Notes: generated by a model not told the origin, from the sequence alone. Positions 35,088 to 42,978 are shown, numbered from the stretch's first letter. The stretch: 64,000 bases of DNA from Halobacillus_A sp043497005 (GCF_043497005.1 NZ_JBIEKE010000001.1:806001-870000), one strand, 5' to 3'. Numbers and translations: made by a program.

Positions 35088-36272
35088 TTGGGTATTCTAG
35101 AAAATATTAAAATTGCGTTTACGTCTTTACTCGTCAATCGGATGCGATCTTTACTGACTACGATAGGGATTATCATAGGTATTGCCGCTGTTATCCTCAT
35201 CGTATCCATCGGGCGTGGAGGAGAGCAGTTGCTGAAAGAGCAGATGGCCGGGGATGAAGAAACGATTGAGCTTTACTATCAACCTACCGATGAAGAGCTC
35301 CAGAACAATCCGAATGTATTAGACGAACCAAAATTCATGGAGCAGGATATACGTGAACTCTCTACTATTTCAGGTGTGGAAGAAGTACTGGCAACAAGCA
35401 AAGCCTCCAGTACATTAACTTACCATTCGAAGACGGCAGAAGCGGCCATTGTAGGGGTGGAAAAGAAAGATATCACCGAAACCGTGGCGGGCAGTCATTT
35501 TACAAGCTTTGATTTTGAAAAGTCACGCAAAGTAGGGGTGATTGATGCGGGCTTAAGCCGTGAATTATTTTCCAGCCATGAAGAAGCAGTCGATCAAACG
35601 ATATGGGTGGCTGATCAGCCTATTAAAATCATAGGCGTTTCGACTTCGGAAGAGGGGTTGTTTTCCGGGGGCGGGGCGCAAATCTCTCTACCTAAAGATA
35701 CATACAAATCTATTATGGGCAGCTCCAATTATAGTGAAGTGAAATTAAAAGTCAGTGATATTAATCGAGTAGAAGACATAGGAAATGAAGCGGTCACTTT
35801 ATTAAATGAAAGGCATGCCGCAGAGGATGCCTTCCAAGTTCTTAATATGGAAGAGATTTCACAAGGCATCAGTCGGATCGCTATGATCATGACTTATATT
35901 ATAGGCGCCATTGCCAGCATCTCTCTTTTTGTAGGAGGGATCGGGGTGATGAATATGATGCTCGTTTCTGTCTCCGAAAGAACGAATGAAATTGGAATTC
36001 GCCGGGCGCTTGGAGCGACGAGAAAGCAGATTCTCTTCCAATTTTTAATAGAGTCACTCATATTGTCTTTAGTTGGAGGACTTATAGGCATCGGCATCGG
36101 ATATATGACGACCATTCTCGCTTCCTCTTTAATTGGCTGGGATGCTTATTTTTCCTGGGAGATCATATTCATCGGCCTCTCCTTCTCCACAGTCGTAGGC
36201 ATAATATTTGGCATACTGCCGGCTCGCAAAGCTTCTAAATTAGAACCAGTGGAAGCCCTTCGTTTTGGATAG
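35088..36272 (+). CDS. MacB-like ABC transporter permease
   Basis: A 394-residue permease with one N-terminal membrane helix (about 20-42), a large extracytoplasmic MacB_PCD domain (about 45-260), and three C-terminal helices with the FtsX-type motif MLVSVSERTNEIGIRRALGATRKQI (given in the order MLVSVSERTNEIG, IRRALGATRKQI). It starts at TTG 35088 after AAAGGAAGG. It completes the three-part exporter with the two upstream genes. The next gene, 85 bases downstream, is the bacteriocin precursor. Confidence 0.92.
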   Translation: MGILENIKIAFTSLLVNRMRSLLTTIGIIIGIAAVILIVSIGRGGEQLLKEQMAGDEETIELYYQPTDEELQNNPNVLDEPKFMEQDIRELSTISGVEEVLATSKASSTLTYHSKTAEAAIVGVEKKDITETVAGSHFTSFDFEKSRKVGVIDAGLSRELFSSHEEAVDQTIWVADQPIKIIGVSTSEEGLFSGGGAQISLPKDTYKSIMGSSNYSEVKLKVSDINRVEDIGNEAVTLLNERHAAEDAFQVLNMEEISQGISRIAMIMTYIIGAIASISLFVGGIGVMNMMLVSVSERTNEIGIRRALGATRKQILFQFLIESLILSLVGGLIGIGIGYMTTILASSLIGWDAYFSWEIIFIGLSFSTVVGIIFGILPARKASKLEPVEALRFG

Positions 36273-36356
36273 TTTAGTAAGATACGCAATTCCCATTTAA
36301 CTGGTTGAATTGTAAAATAAAGGTGTAAGGAAATAAATGAAGAAAGGAGGATGTGA

Positions 36357-36599
36357 ATGATGGATTCTTTACTTATGAAACTTGTAGCTACCTTCGGAAT
36401 GACGACGGCAACAGCTGGAAAAATCAGTGCTTTGATTATTGCAGCTTATAATGCTGGAACATTGACATTACGAGGAGCAGCCGTACTTATTGCAGGCACA
36501 GGCGTTGTAGGGATTGGAGTTGCTCTAGTTGCTCTTATTTCTTACCCATTCTTAGTTAAAAAGATTAAAGCTGGAAAAGCAGCTGTAACTGCCTGGTAG
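36357..36599 (+). CDS. Circular bacteriocin precursor (AS-48/uberolysin superfamily)
   Basis: An 80-residue precursor with a short leader (MMDSLLMK) and a predicted 72-residue core from L9 to W80 that would be joined head to tail through Leu-Trp. The core aligns with enterocin AS-48 at both ends (FGMTTATAG against FGIPAAVAG; AAVTAW against RAVIAW). It contains no Asp, Glu or Cys, has about six Lys/Arg clustered mainly in the C-terminal KKIKAGK region, and is otherwise strongly hydrophobic and helical, as expected for this class. AAGGAGG lies 6 bases before the ATG at 36357 and 9 before the ATG at 36360. A hairpin follows the stop. Confidence 0.85.
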   Translation: MMDSLLMKLVATFGMTTATAGKISALIIAAYNAGTLTLRGAAVLIAGTGVVGIGVALVALISYPFLVKKIKAGKAAVTAW

Positions 36600-36607
36600 C
36601 TTAGCAG

Positions 36608-36655
36608 AATAGGATAAGGTCAGTAGTTGTCTAACTGCGGCCTTATCCTATTATT
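36608..36655 (+). terminator. Hairpin after the bacteriocin gene (partial terminator)
   Basis: AATAGGATAAGG (36608-36619) pairs perfectly with CCTTATCCTATT (36641-36652), with an inner CAGT/ACTG stem. Only a short ATTTT follows, so termination is probably partial. That would give much precursor mRNA and less of the downstream maturation genes. Confidence 0.7.
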
Positions 36656-36692
36656 TTAAAATCATATACATATAAAAAAGCTGGTGGATAAC

Positions 36693-38210
36693 ATGTTAAA
36701 AATACTATTACTAGAATGTAAAGGGATCTATCGAGAGTATAAATCTTCGTTCACGATCACTTTTAATAAAGTACTGCTTTTTCTTCTCGCATTTATGTTT
36801 TTTTCCTTACTATTTTATATTGTGAACAGGATGCAAGTGAATGAATTTATTTATCTCAATGCCGGGCTTTCCCTCTCCATTATGTTAGGGATCAGTTTAA
36901 ATAAAGATATTTATCTCGACTATCTTCAAACGGACAAAAGCAGGCTGGTGAATATCTTTCCTATTCATAAAACAGGGTTTCTGCTTTTAAAAGGGATTAA
37001 GTATGAACTTGTGACGTTAGTTGAGGTTTTTATTATTTTTGCCACACTCTTAGGAGCCATGGCTGTAGCCGGAACAAATGTCGCGACGCTTGCTCTTTAT
37101 CTTTGCTGCTACTGTCTATTGTATTTGCTAGCTAGAAACGTCGCTTTAATATTCAGCCACAACATCATTACTAATTTTATACTGTTTCCTTTATTCTCTC
37201 TTCTCCTTAAGTCTTTACTTCTTACTTTAGTGCTGATTATTGCAGGCAATATTACACGGTGGTTTGACAGTTTATACAATCAGGGAGAAACCCCTTTGGA
37301 TTTAATCAGTAAATATTCCTTTGCCGTGGAGGATTATGTCAGCTTGATCGAATATAATTTTGCTCAAACGCTCATTCTTTATGCTTTACCGCTTATGATA
37401 CTTTCATATGTTTTAAAAGTTCTTACGTACAGTTACAACGATAAGAAAAACATTTTAAATCCAATGAACAGAATGGGCGCTTTTCTCAAAAAAACGTTCT
37501 CGTTTAAGAGAATATTGTGGAGAAAAGAATATCTTCTGCTTCATGAAAAGGGTGTTAGTTCTAAAATCGCAGAAAGGTGCATTTCTTATTTCATTGCCTT
37601 TGCAATCATACTTATTCTAAAGGCACTCGGTTATATAACGCTTATCGCAAGCCCTACCCTTATCTTAATTATTACTTTTACTGAAGTAATGAATCTTATG
37701 AGCACTTATACAAAAACGGCTCTTGGTCATGAGAGACAATACGTCATTTACTACATATTATCAGGATATCAAATATCGGATTTACTGCTTTCTAAGTCCA
37801 AATTAATTTCCCGAATTCTCATCGGCGTTGTCTTGTATGTCTATCTATTACTATCTGTCATTTTTAATAGTAATTTACAAGAAACATTAATGTTACTGCC
37901 GATCGTCATGACGTTTATCGTCCTTTACTCGGTCGTAGCCAACTATACAAATACGTATAAGACTTCATATTCCAATCAGTTTATGATTCCGCATAAGCTC
38001 GCAGCGACCAAAACGATTCTATTTACGGCAGTGATTGCTTATTTCAACATTTCAGTAATCACAATACTCTCTTTACTCAATGTAAATGTTTATCTGTTTT
38101 CTGCACTGTTGATTTCAGCTATTCATTTAGTGTTGTACGCCATTATGGTCAAACGAGTGAAATCTACACGAAAGGAATTTTATGGTGAATATAGTGATGC
38201 AATCGGTTAA
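36693..38210 (+). CDS. Large membrane protein of the circular bacteriocin cluster (As-48B-like position)
   Basis: A 505-residue integral membrane protein with about ten or eleven hydrophobic segments and no motif that I can name. In known circular bacteriocin operons the gene after the precursor encodes a hydrophobic protein of similar size needed for production, thought to take part in cyclisation or export; this gene occupies that place. The ATG at 36693 after GGTGG is preferred to the GTG at 36684. It overlaps the following SpoIIM-like gene by 29 bases. Confidence 0.75.
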   Translation: MLKILLLECKGIYREYKSSFTITFNKVLLFLLAFMFFSLLFYIVNRMQVNEFIYLNAGLSLSIMLGISLNKDIYLDYLQTDKSRLVNIFPIHKTGFLLLKGIKYELVTLVEVFIIFATLLGAMAVAGTNVATLALYLCCYCLLYLLARNVALIFSHNIITNFILFPLFSLLLKSLLLTLVLIIAGNITRWFDSLYNQGETPLDLISKYSFAVEDYVSLIEYNFAQTLILYALPLMILSYVLKVLTYSYNDKKNILNPMNRMGAFLKKTFSFKRILWRKEYLLLHEKGVSSKIAERCISYFIAFAIILILKALGYITLIASPTLILIITFTEVMNLMSTYTKTALGHERQYVIYYILSGYQISDLLLSKSKLISRILIGVVLYVYLLLSVIFNSNLQETLMLLPIVMTFIVLYSVVANYTNTYKTSYSNQFMIPHKLAATKTILFTAVIAYFNISVITILSLLNVNVYLFSALLISAIHLVLYAIMVKRVKSTRKEFYGEYSDAIG

Positions 38211-38706
38211 GAAAATAGATAATGTGCTTATCTTCAGTTATGTCATTGCCCTCATGATTTATGTGATTTCCTATATCGCCGGATATTCCATGGACATTCC
38301 ATATGAGGAAGCGGATATATCGTTCAACATATGGGATATCTTCGTTAACAACACCATTATAAGCTTGATTTTCTTTGCAGGGATTCTATCATTTGGATTC
38401 GTTAACATAGGAATCGCAGGAATCAATGGATTCAGCATTGGCTCTCTTATGAGCTATTCATCAGAAAACCTGGCCCTTGGAGAAATTTTGTGGAACATTA
38501 TCCCGCACGGCGTCTTTGAAATTCCTTCGTTACTTATTAGTACATCTGTAGGCTTTTTACCCATTCTTTTACTAATAAAAAAAGCGCACAGTAAAAAGAA
38601 AATCAACTATAGGTTTTACTTGAAATATATCGGCCTGGCCTTTGTTCTGGTGCTTTTGTTAAATATTGCTGCGGCGGTAGTGGAAATTACGATTACAATG
38701 AAGTAA
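38182..38706 (+). CDS. SpoIIM/DUF95 family membrane protein of the bacteriocin cluster
   Basis: A 174-residue protein with about five membrane helices and the SpoIIM/DUF95 signature: FVNNTIISLIFFAGI, GINGFSIG and, decisively, IIPHGVFEIPSLLIS. DUF95 proteins are a hallmark of circular bacteriocin clusters (As-48C and its equivalents) and are involved in maturation or immunity. The ATG at 38182 follows AAAGGAATTTT and overlaps the preceding gene, indicating coupling. The sporulation SpoIIM proper is normally elsewhere and about 210-220 residues, so this is the dedicated bacteriocin version. Confidence 0.85.
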   Translation: MVNIVMQSVKKIDNVLIFSYVIALMIYVISYIAGYSMDIPYEEADISFNIWDIFVNNTIISLIFFAGILSFGFVNIGIAGINGFSIGSLMSYSSENLALGEILWNIIPHGVFEIPSLLISTSVGFLPILLLIKKAHSKKKINYRFYLKYIGLAFVLVLLLNIAAAVVEITITMK

Positions 38707-38722
38707 GGAGTTGAGGAAGGGT

Positions 38723-39319
38723 ATGGATCGAAGTATTTTTAGAAACAATTATCTTATTTTAGCGATATTGATGGCGTCTGTTATGTTTTACGCTTATTTC
38801 TACAGTCAGTCAGTTACGGAATTTACCGTTATCATTGACAGTATGAAACAAGGAGCAGGGAGTATGATGACAGGGACGGAAGAGAATACCATTGATTCTT
38901 TTTTAGACATAATGACGAGCATGTATTTTCAAGTTCCGCTCCAATTCGTTAACACACTGCTTATTATCTATATCTTAAGTATCTTTATTTTAATCTTTAA
39001 TAAAACCGAGAATAAAGTGAGAAAAATCTCGCAGGAAAGAAACAGCTTTAAGGATATCGTCACATGTTTTTATAAAAGTATTTACGTCGTGGCAGCCAAC
39101 TTCATTGTATTAGGACTTTTTATGATGATGACGAACGTCTCATTAAAAACGATGGAAGGCGTCACTCCGGGATTATACTGGTTATTAATCGGTGTCCTGC
39201 AGGCGTATGTATTCGGTAAAGAATTTTATAAAAGAAACACGTTTACGTATTCTCCGGTCGTCGTGCTTTCGATTTATCTTACGCTCGGATTTACCGTTCA
39301 AATGTTTCTGAACTTTTAA
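38723..39319 (+). CDS. Membrane protein of the bacteriocin ABC transporter
   Basis: A 198-residue protein with about five hydrophobic segments (about 8-26, 74-97, 121-142, 152-167 and 178-196). I do not recognise a family. It lies between the SpoIIM-like gene and an ABC ATPase that has no permease of its own, so it is probably the membrane partner of that ATPase. The ATG at 38723 after GAGGAAGGG is chosen; a TTG at 38711 is an alternative. Confidence 0.7.
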   Translation: MDRSIFRNNYLILAILMASVMFYAYFYSQSVTEFTVIIDSMKQGAGSMMTGTEENTIDSFLDIMTSMYFQVPLQFVNTLLIIYILSIFILIFNKTENKVRKISQERNSFKDIVTCFYKSIYVVAANFIVLGLFMMMTNVSLKTMEGVTPGLYWLLIGVLQAYVFGKEFYKRNTFTYSPVVVLSIYLTLGFTVQMFLNF

Positions 39320-39333
39320 GGGAGGTGCGGGGA

Positions 39334-40044
39334 TTGAAGAAGACTTTACAGTTAGAAGGTATTCATAAAAAGTACGAAGAAAACCATATATTAAAAGGGT
39401 TATCGTTGAATGTAGAAAAAAGTGAAATCGCCTTTTTAGTTGGTCCAAACGGTGCCGGTAAAACAACATTAGTCAAAACCATCTTAGGCTTAATGAGTCC
39501 GGATGAGGGAGAAATCGTATTTAACAAAGAGCAGCTGACGATCCCTTTCCCTAAAAAAGTAAAGGCAGAGCTAGGCTATATTCCAGATGAACCGATTTTC
39601 ATAGAATATCTTACGGGAATGGAGAACTTGAAGTATTACAGCCACATTTATAAGAAAAAAATGAAAGAAAAAGAATTACTGGATCTCTTGGAAAACTATG
39701 AACTAAAAGACGCTTCCAACCAGCTGGTTAAGTTATATTCCCGGGGAATGCGCCAAAAGCTGAGCCTGTGCTTTATGGATATTGTAAACCCAGAATTAAT
39801 CGTCATGGATGAACCTACCATAGGATTGGATCTCTTAAGTATTAACTTTCTAAAGAAACGACTGCTGAAGTTTAAAGAAGATAACAAGTCGTTGTTAATC
39901 ACTACCCATGATATGTCCTTTTGTCAGGATATTGCCGATACCATCTATATATTAAATGACGGCAAAGCAACACGTCTAAGCGAAGATTTTAAAGAAACGG
40001 ATAAAGGAATATTTGAAGATCAAATTCTTCAAAATTTAAATTAA
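39334..40044 (+). CDS. ABC transporter ATP-binding protein of the bacteriocin cluster (As-48D-like)
   Basis: A 236-residue ATPase with Walker A (GPNGAGKTTL near 38-47), Walker B (LIVMDEPTIGLD) and H-loop (ITTHDMSF). The signature is degenerate (YSRGMRQKLSL in place of LSGGQ), a form common in ABC-2 type exporters. TTG 39334 lies after GGGAGG at good spacing; a GTG at 39325 is an alternative. Circular bacteriocin operons always include such an ATPase, needed for secretion and for full producer immunity. Confidence 0.88.
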   Translation: MKKTLQLEGIHKKYEENHILKGLSLNVEKSEIAFLVGPNGAGKTTLVKTILGLMSPDEGEIVFNKEQLTIPFPKKVKAELGYIPDEPIFIEYLTGMENLKYYSHIYKKKMKEKELLDLLENYELKDASNQLVKLYSRGMRQKLSLCFMDIVNPELIVMDEPTIGLDLLSINFLKKRLLKFKEDNKSLLITTHDMSFCQDIADTIYILNDGKATRLSEDFKETDKGIFEDQILQNLN

Positions 40045-40055
40045 GGAGAATCGAT

Positions 40056-40244
40056 ATGGAGCCTGCTAGTTTATTTATTATTGCCTGCATTGTATTAGTT
40101 TTCCTCGTGGTAGGGTTTTTGAATGTATTATTCTTCTTTGGATATAAAAAGAGTGAGATTAGTAAAGGTAAACTTGTGACTTTTTGGGTGGTGACGTCTT
40201 CGGCTGGGTTTGTAATAGGTTCGATACTAATTTTTACGATTTAA
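40056..40244 (+). CDS. Small hydrophobic protein, putative bacteriocin immunity peptide
   Basis: A 62-residue protein with two membrane helices (about 5-28 and 40-61) joined by a short basic loop (GYKKSEISKGK). Circular bacteriocin clusters end in, or include, such small cationic hydrophobic immunity peptides (As-48D1 is 56 residues). TTAAGGAGAA precedes the ATG. It is the last gene of the cluster before non-coding repeats and a terminator. The immunity role is inferred from size, charge and position. Confidence 0.75.
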   Translation: MEPASLFIIACIVLVFLVVGFLNVLFFFGYKKSEISKGKLVTFWVVTSSAGFVIGSILIFTI

Positions 40245-40284
40245 CTAAGGTTAGAGGAGCGGCTTCTTGGGTAGCTTTACGGTG

Positions 40285-40358
40285 ACGCTTCGCCAACATA
40301 CTGCGGCTCGCGCTGTTCCGGCAGGAGTCGGCACTTTCTCCGTTCCTTTAACCAGAAT
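40285..40358. repeat. Fragment of dispersed repeat family 3
   Basis: The end CAGGAGTCGGCACTTTCTCC followed by GTTCCTTT is nearly identical to 57648-57675. The rest of the family 3 element is degenerate here. It lies directly after the bacteriocin cluster in non-coding DNA. Confidence 0.55.
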
Positions 40359-40448
40359 GGAATCTTGAAACTTTCGTAATGTGAAGGCCCTTTTGCAAAA
40401 GCTGTTTCACAGCTTGAGTAAATGATTTTGCCAGTCATCTATTTCGAA

Positions 40449-40509
40449 AAAGGGTTTGAGGAAACGGTGAGACGCCTGCGGGAAATGGAGTCGTTTCATC
40501 AAACCCTTT
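40449..40509. repeat. Short copy of dispersed repeat family 2
   Basis: Terminal inverted arms AAGGGTTTGAGGAAACGG and CGTTTCATCAAACCCTT enclose a shortened centre containing GACGCCTGCGGGA. The full-length copies at 57760 and 62764 are about 125 bases; this copy is about 61 bases. It looks like an internal deletion. Confidence 0.65.
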
Positions 40510-40557
40510 ACACTATCTAAATCAAGGAATTTTACGATCTTTTTCTCAACAGCCTGG

Positions 40558-40585
40558 GCAGCTTATTAGATAAGCTGCTTTTTAT
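40558..40585 (+). terminator. Rho-independent terminator after the bacteriocin cluster
   Basis: GCAGCTTAT (40558-40566) pairs perfectly with ATAAGCTGC (40570-40578), followed by TTTTTT. The 300 bases between the last gene and this site are filled by repeats. Confidence 0.85.
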
Positions 40586-40727
40586 TATGGAGATTTCACG
40601 GGAAAATTGTGAAAAAATAATTATATTTTCCGGGACTTTTCGCTGAATTTTTCTGAAAATTTATCAATACAAAGCAGGCCTTTTTCCTGCTAAGATAATA
40701 GTAATCACAGCAAAAAGGGGGAAATAC

Positions 40728-40985
40728 ATGAACCTTTCGCAAAAAGAAAAAAATATTATAAGGATGATTGCCCAGGAAAAACCTAATAAGGAAATCGCTT
40801 TTGAATTGATGTATTCGACCCGCACTATCGACTATCACATAAGCAAAATGATTAGACGTTTTGATGTGCAGACACGTGTAGGGATCGTGGCACGAGCTTA
40901 TGATCTCAAGCTTTTAGTGCCGGGGGAATTATGGCAGAATAAAGACCAAAGTCCATCCAATTCTACTCTTAAAGAAAGCAGCTAG
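40728..40985 (+). CDS. Stand-alone LuxR-type HTH protein
   Basis: An 85-residue protein that is almost only a LuxR/GerE helix-turn-helix (LSQKEKNIIRMIAQEKPNKE, then IAFELMYSTRTIDYHISKMI), with a short polar tail. It has no receiver or ligand domain, like GerE-type regulators. AAAAAGGGGG precedes the ATG. It lies between the bacteriocin cluster and the HTH-TPR regulator and may regulate either. Whether it responds to a signal cannot be told. Confidence 0.85.
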   Translation: MNLSQKEKNIIRMIAQEKPNKEIAFELMYSTRTIDYHISKMIRRFDVQTRVGIVARAYDLKLLVPGELWQNKDQSPSNSTLKESS

Positions 40986-41135
40986 GGGTATCTTCTAAGT
41001 TCATTATAATAGTAAAATTATCTAATTTTGGTCCAATTCACCCATTTTAAATGTTATTATAATAGAGGATGGAAAAATATCCTTCTTTTATAACTAAATT
41101 CGACTAGATATTTAAAGTGGGGTGCGGAGTAGGAC

Positions 41136-42392
41136 ATGGGGATTGGATTACTTTTAAAAAGCAGAAGAAGACAATTAAAGTTAACTCAACAAGAGTTAAG
41201 TGAAGGAATTTGTTCCATTACTTACATAAGTAAGATTGAGAATAACCTTATTACACCACATGAAGGTATATTAGATCATTTACTCGCACGCCTTAACTTA
41301 GACCCTGAGGACTTAGAAGTTTTTGATAAAACGAAAATGCTGGATAACATACGAAACGTATTTGAATTGCTGGAGGACACTAAGACTTACGCGCAGGGAA
41401 GAGATTTAATCCCACAAATCCTGGAAGGCTACGATCAGAGTAACCATCCACTTATCAAAGCTGGGTGCGGCATTGTACTAGCGTATTTCAACACGAAAGA
41501 CAAAAAGTATGATGAGGTGCCTGATTATTTGGAGTTGACAGATGAGCATTTTAAGCTTCTGCCGGATGATTTTCAATTTAAATACCTTAAAGTGAAAGGG
41601 CTTTATTATCATCGAATAGGAGCCTTGAAGGATTCATTGAACGTTTATCTGGATGCGGAAAAACATATGAAACTATTGAAAAAAGTCGATGTTGAGTTAC
41701 TGTACCAACTAGGTCTTTTAAATTCAAAGCTTAATCACTTTGCTGAATCTAACAACTATTTAATGGAAGCATTACGATATTATAATGCCCCCTTAAACTT
41801 AAGACGAATTATAGAATGTAATATGATTACGGGCATCAATTACAGTAAGCAGGGAAAATTTAACGACTCTAAAGAAATTTTTCTTAACTTAATTCATAAC
41901 AACGGGGAAAGTATTAATGAGGCCTATTTGAGCCGTATTTATCATAACTTAGGCATCGCGTTTTTGTACCTGGGAGAGATGGATCAGGCCGTGGAATACT
42001 TTGATGCATCCTCGGAATTGAAGGAAGAGGATGAAGAAACCATTACTACGTTATATTTCTTAGCTCATATTTATAAGGGCAAGGGCAATCATCAAAAGAT
42101 GATGGACTACCTGGATAAAGGGCTGGAATTAAGCCAGAACGACCTGGTCATGTACTACAAATTTAAAATATCAAAGTTGTATGCGTTAGGAAATGAGAAA
42201 GAATTAATCAATTTATTAGAAGGGACGGCCCTTCGATACTTTGAACTTCATCATCCAGTTGTTTATCAAGAATGTCTGTTACTTTTAGCAGACTTATATA
42301 AGAACATTAATCAATACAAGAAATGCTCGTATTACTTAGAGAAGTATATTAATTTAAATCCAAATCGAAATAGAGAGGAATTGTTATTATGA
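41136..42392 (+). CDS. RNPP-type regulator: XRE helix-turn-helix with TPR domain
   Basis: A 418-residue cytoplasmic regulator. An N-terminal Cro/CI helix-turn-helix (about residues 5-62; LKLTQQELSEGICSITYISK) is followed by about 350 residues of TPR-like helical repeats (for example YLSRIYHNLGIAFLYLGEM). The size and layout match NprR, PlcR and related RNPP regulators (about 285-425 residues), which bind re-imported oligopeptides. The next gene, a small secreted peptide, overlaps its end by ATGA, the classical arrangement of receptor and pheromone. It is preceded by GGAGTAGGAC and lies near the bacteriocin cluster. Confidence 0.87.
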   Translation: MGIGLLLKSRRRQLKLTQQELSEGICSITYISKIENNLITPHEGILDHLLARLNLDPEDLEVFDKTKMLDNIRNVFELLEDTKTYAQGRDLIPQILEGYDQSNHPLIKAGCGIVLAYFNTKDKKYDEVPDYLELTDEHFKLLPDDFQFKYLKVKGLYYHRIGALKDSLNVYLDAEKHMKLLKKVDVELLYQLGLLNSKLNHFAESNNYLMEALRYYNAPLNLRRIIECNMITGINYSKQGKFNDSKEIFLNLIHNNGESINEAYLSRIYHNLGIAFLYLGEMDQAVEYFDASSELKEEDEETITTLYFLAHIYKGKGNHQKMMDYLDKGLELSQNDLVMYYKFKISKLYALGNEKELINLLEGTALRYFELHHPVVYQECLLLLADLYKNINQYKKCSYYLEKYINLNPNRNREELLL

Positions 42393-42574
42393 AAAGAAAA
42401 ATCATTGCTGCTTCACTATGTCTGGCTTGTGTACTCCCAATAAACGGCGCGTTAGCTGCTCAGGTTGATGGAAGTGTGAATGTTTCTAAAGATTATTCTC
42501 ATATCCTGCCAACTCCGACGCCTAATGGTCCAATTATTGTTGTACCTGATAATGATCAATATCCAGATTCGTAA
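42389..42574 (+). CDS. Putative secreted signalling propeptide (RNPP pheromone precursor)
   Basis: A 61-residue peptide with a clear Sec signal (MKRKIIAASL, hydrophobic core CLACVLP, cleavage near ALA-A at residues 21-24) and a polar, Pro- and Asp-rich C-terminus containing PTPTPNGPIIVVPDNDQYPDS. Its ATG overlaps the stop of the TPR regulator (ATGA), so the two are coupled. Size and arrangement match Phr, PapR and NprX precursors, from which a short C-terminal or internal oligopeptide is trimmed and re-imported. The mature pheromone cannot be defined from sequence. A strong terminator follows. Confidence 0.8.
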   Translation: MKRKIIAASLCLACVLPINGALAAQVDGSVNVSKDYSHILPTPTPNGPIIVVPDNDQYPDS

Positions 42575-42616
42575 AAATTTCAACCACTCTTAGGTATACA
42601 AGGGATAGTCATGGAG

Positions 42617-42643
42617 AAAGGCAGCGATTTTGCTGCCTTTTTT
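42617..42643 (+). terminator. Rho-independent terminator
   Basis: AAAGGCAGC (42617-42625) pairs with GCTGCCTTT (42632-42640), followed by a T-run. It ends the regulator/peptide operon. Confidence 0.88.
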
Positions 42644-42768
42644 GCTGTGGAGAGCAGCAGGAAAAAGTTCTACATAAAATTATTTGCCTCTGGAAACTTT
42701 TTAGTTTCTCAATCGTATCACTAATAAAGGGTTGAAAAGTTGTAGTTGATCCAAAAGGAGGTATCGAC

Positions 42769-42951
42769 TTGAAAAGTTCCGTCGTTCTATTTATTGTCTT
42801 AGTGTTGATGCACACGATGACGCTTGTACATATTACGATTTTTAACGGGGAATGGGGAGGAATTGTCCTCATGTTATCGAACCTTTTGTTTCTTATAGCT
42901 GTGTTTTATTTCGGCACGGAATATCGTGCGCGTAAAAGAGTGAAAGGATAG
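42769..42951 (+). CDS. Small membrane protein, 2 TM helices
   Basis: A 60-residue protein with two hydrophobic segments (about 4-24 and 29-48) and a basic tail (EYRARKRVKG). It starts at TTG 42769 after AAAAGGAGG at ideal spacing, which makes it likely to be a real gene. I do not recognise a family. It converges with another small membrane protein gene at 42979. Confidence 0.6.
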   Translation: MKSSVVLFIVLVLMHTMTLVHITIFNGEWGGIVLMLSNLLFLIAVFYFGTEYRARKRVKG

Positions 42952-42978
42952 AGAAGTGAGCCGGGCTTACTATGCTAA

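Noticed and set aside
38182..38706. Sporulation protein SpoIIM proper
   Set aside because: The protein is shorter than SpoIIM and lies in a bacteriocin operon; assigned to the DUF95 branch found in circular bacteriocin clusters.
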